A stretch of DNA of 7,268 nucleotides from assembly GCA_014379065.1 (NCBI GenBank), contig JACMMM010000589.1:1-7268 (forward strand), in the 5' to 3' direction. The DNA comes from Saprospiraceae bacterium. Its GTDB lineage: Bacteria > Bacteroidota > Bacteroidia > Chitinophagales > Saprospiraceae. Position 1 is the first letter of the stretch; each line of letters begins with the position of its first letter. The position numbers and the translations under genes are program-made. The notes under the pieces were generated by a model. The model saw nothing but the letters and a program-made list of their open reading frames with translations. It did no database searches and was not told the DNA's origin. Shown in pieces: positions 5,828-7,268 of this stretch.

Positions 5828-7225
5828 ATGAAAAATTTCAACACCAATCATGATGGGGAAAGCCCAGCATTCTGCAAATATCGGCGGATGCCGGTATTCT
5901 TTACCCTGTTCTTGCTGTTTTTTACGAACGGTTTGAAAGCCCAAGGCCCGTGCAGCGGCATAGATTTCTCTTTTGAGCAATATGAAGATTGTAAATTCCG
6001 GGCGCGGTACAACAGCACCTCAGAATGTTTCATCGAAATCAGGTACATTCTCGAGTCGGGTACATTTTCCTCTTTTGTTGTCAATACCGCGGCGGGATTT
6101 TCGGTGCAAGAGATCAGCTCCTCAGAACTGTGGGTGCATCACAATCAGGGCTTTGTGCCATTGGGCAACCAGGTGCCGCTCCTTTTCACGCTCCCGCACG
6201 ATTTGAACACGACGATGAACATAGCCTATCTGGACGATTGTGCGATGGTGGGCTGTGAGATCTTTGGCGGGATCCCCATCGAATCTTGCCCAGACCCGAA
6301 AGATGCCAGCATCATCGGGGTGAAATATCGCGAGTGTAGCAGCCTGCCGTATAGTAATCAACCCGTGCTTTCCGGTTGGACGATCCAATTGCTTGATGTT
6401 GATGACAATGTTCTCAATGAACAATTGACCGACGCGGGTGGAGGCTATGGCTTTTACGATTTGCCTGCTGGAATCTATGTGGTAAAGGAGACGCAGCAGC
6501 CTGGCTGGATGCCCAAGGTGCCAGCCAATGGCCGATACAGCGTGGATTTGACCCCTTCTCAGCAGGTGGTACGAAATTTTGGTAACTGCCAGTTGACCAA
6601 GCCCGTTTCAGGGGTAATTTATCAAACTTGCGATTCTATGCCTTATCTGAACCAGCCCGTGCTTTCAGGCTGGGTGGTTCAGTTTTTGGATGATCAAGGT
6701 AATATTGTGGCAGAGGACACCTCGGATTCCAATGGCTTTTATAATGAGGATTTGCCACCAGGTCACTATTGGGTCAAGTTGGCTGTTCAACCAGGCTGGA
6801 CACCCAATTTCCCCCTAAGCGGCAAGGTGTTTATTGACCTGATGCAGCAATCACAAGCTGTTCAAAATTTTGGCGTATGTTATAATTGCTGTAGCACGGT
6901 TACATCCTGGATAACTCAAAACCAAAACACGCCTGGCAAATGTTGCTACAGTTTCACCTACATCAGCGCGACACCATCTTGTGTCACAAATTTTTATTTC
7001 CTCGCTAATGGCATTGATCCCAGTTCAATAGTAACATTACCGGGCTGGACCGTTGGCTGGATTAATAGTACCGGCTTTCAAATACTTCCGCCAGCGAATG
7101 GGGGGGGCGTAATCCCTGCCGGTAACTTTACTCCAGTGACTTTTTGTATTAACAACAACGGGCTTCACGATATCCTAACGGATCCTTGCTATACCCCGCA
7201 GCCAACTGCGGTCTGTTGTTGTTAA
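5828..7225 (+). CDS. Secreted cysteine-rich protein with two SdrD-B-like repeats (3' end doubtful)
   Basis: A 465-residue exported protein, presumably a surface or matrix component. It has a long charged lead (FCKYRRM) and a hydrophobic core (VFFTLFLLFF), with likely cleavage after LKA at residue 38. The internal ATG at 5888 would give a shorter signal peptide without the Arg pair, so 5828 is preferred. Residues about 40-155 form a first domain; 160-254 and 259-351 are tandem SdrD-B/prealbumin-like beta repeats sharing NQPVLSGW, a 'G.Y/F..LP.G.Y.VK' core, QPGW.P and a closing NFG.C; 352-465 form a last domain resembling the first. About 20 Cys follow the signal peptide, many at domain edges, suggesting disulfides. 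No T9SS-type C-terminal signal is visible. The three final Cys and the stop lie inside a fold-back inverted repeat, so the real protein may be longer. An eight-G run occurs at codons 425-427. The sigma-type motif lies upstream. Confidence 0.8.
   Translation: MKNFNTNHDGESPAFCKYRRMPVFFTLFLLFFTNGLKAQGPCSGIDFSFEQYEDCKFRARYNSTSECFIEIRYILESGTFSSFVVNTAAGFSVQEISSSELWVHHNQGFVPLGNQVPLLFTLPHDLNTTMNIAYLDDCAMVGCEIFGGIPIESCPDPKDASIIGVKYRECSSLPYSNQPVLSGWTIQLLDVDDNVLNEQLTDAGGGYGFYDLPAGIYVVKETQQPGWMPKVPANGRYSVDLTPSQQVVRNFGNCQLTKPVSGVIYQTCDSMPYLNQPVLSGWVVQFLDDQGNIVAEDTSDSNGFYNEDLPPGHYWVKLAVQPGWTPNFPLSGKVFIDLMQQSQAVQNFGVCYNCCSTVTSWITQNQNTPGKCCYSFTYISATPSCVTNFYFLANGIDPSSIVTLPGWTVGWINSTGFQILPPANGGGVIPAGNFTPVTFCINNNGLHDILTDPCYTPQPTAVCCC
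6305..6880 (+). repeat. Tandem SdrD-B-like protein repeats (two units of about 94 codons)
   Basis: Unit 1 covers 6305-6589 and unit 2 covers 6602-6880. Shared protein landmarks, in order: SGV/IGV-Y, C.S.PY.NQPVLSGW, the strand Q.LD..N, GFY..LP.G.Y.VK, QPGW.P, and a final NFG.C. At the DNA level only short runs are identical (for instance CCCGTGCTTTC in both), so the duplication is old and the units have diverged. Confidence 0.85.
7100..7107 (+). repeat. Eight-G homopolymer inside the secreted protein gene
   Basis: GGGGGGGG encodes part of N-G-G-G-V (residues 424-428). Loss of one G makes the next codons GCG TAA; gain of one G gives a stop six codons on. A slip in either direction therefore ends the protein quickly. 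It abuts the left arm of the inverted repeat. It may be a phase-variable tract, or simply a site prone to sequencing error. Confidence 0.6.
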
Positions 7226-7268
7226 TACAAAAAGTCACTGGAGTAAAGTTACCGGCAGGGATTACGCC
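7106..7268. repeat. 54-bp perfect inverted repeat at the window edge
   Basis: Bases 7106-7159 (starting GGCGTAATCCC) are the exact reverse complement of 7215-7268 (ending GGGATTACGCC), with 55 bases between. The left arm is coding sequence of the secreted protein; the right arm holds its last codons, its stop and the final bases of the window. The right arm may continue past the edge. Such length and perfection, with an arm lying in coding DNA, are unlike a transcription terminator and there is no T-run. A fold-back assembly or amplification chimera is the simplest reading; a genuine inverted duplication is possible. Confidence 0.95.

Noticed and set aside
6895..6925. Third copy of the promoter-like motif (CGGTTACA at about 6895)
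   Set aside because: Only eight bases match, the second block is absent at the required distance, and it lies inside coding sequence.
7106..7268. Intrinsic terminator of the secreted protein gene
   Set aside because: The 54-bp arms are far too long, the left arm is coding, the loop is 55 bases, and there is no T-run after the right arm.

Overview
The window looks like a chromosomal piece from a Bacteroidota bacterium, most likely of the Saprospiraceae/Lewinella/Haliscomenobacter type. The grounds are architectural: a sigma factor paired with a membrane-anchored anti-sigma-like protein, next to an exported TPR-CHAT protein, and a secreted, cysteine-rich protein with SdrD-B-like repeats. Ribosome binding sites are mostly weak and one minus-strand promoter candidate resembles the Bacteroidota TTG/TAnnTTTG consensus. 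The taxonomic placement is inference; no marker gene is present.

Layout. Bases 2-436 (+) hold the ATPase end of a sensor histidine kinase whose front lies outside the window. It overlaps by 17 bp a complete REC-HTH (NarL/LuxR type) response regulator at 420-1067 (+). After a 175-bp gap come an ECF-like sigma factor (1243-1854, +) and, 4 bp later, a single-pass membrane anti-sigma-like protein with a C-terminal TPR-like region (1859-2734, +). A 989-residue exported TPR-CHAT protein runs in the opposite direction (2724-5693, -), its stop overlapping the anti-sigma gene tail to tail by 11 bp. After a 134-bp divergent intergenic region lies a secreted protein with two tandem SdrD-B-like repeats flanked by two domains that resemble each other (5828-7225, +). 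There is no gene-free stretch over 300 bases, and I see no RNA gene, IS element or CRISPR array.

How the genes may work together. The most interesting signal is a two-part motif, CGGTTACAAAAT - 14 bases - ATA(C/A)ATG, present with identical spacing upstream of the sigma gene (1159-1191) and upstream of the secreted repeat protein (5715-5747), both on the + strand. I read it as a candidate promoter of the locus's own sigma factor, giving autoregulation and control of the surface protein. The CHAT protein has an intact His/Cys pair and a signal peptide, so it would share the periplasm with the C-terminal half of the anti-sigma protein. A protease-controlled sigma release, or protease action on the secreted protein, is a testable hypothesis and is not shown by the sequence.

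Caution at the right edge: the last 54 bases are the exact reverse complement of 7106-7159. The arm contains the stop codon and the final three cysteines of the last gene, so the end of that gene may be an assembly or amplification fold-back, not real sequence.
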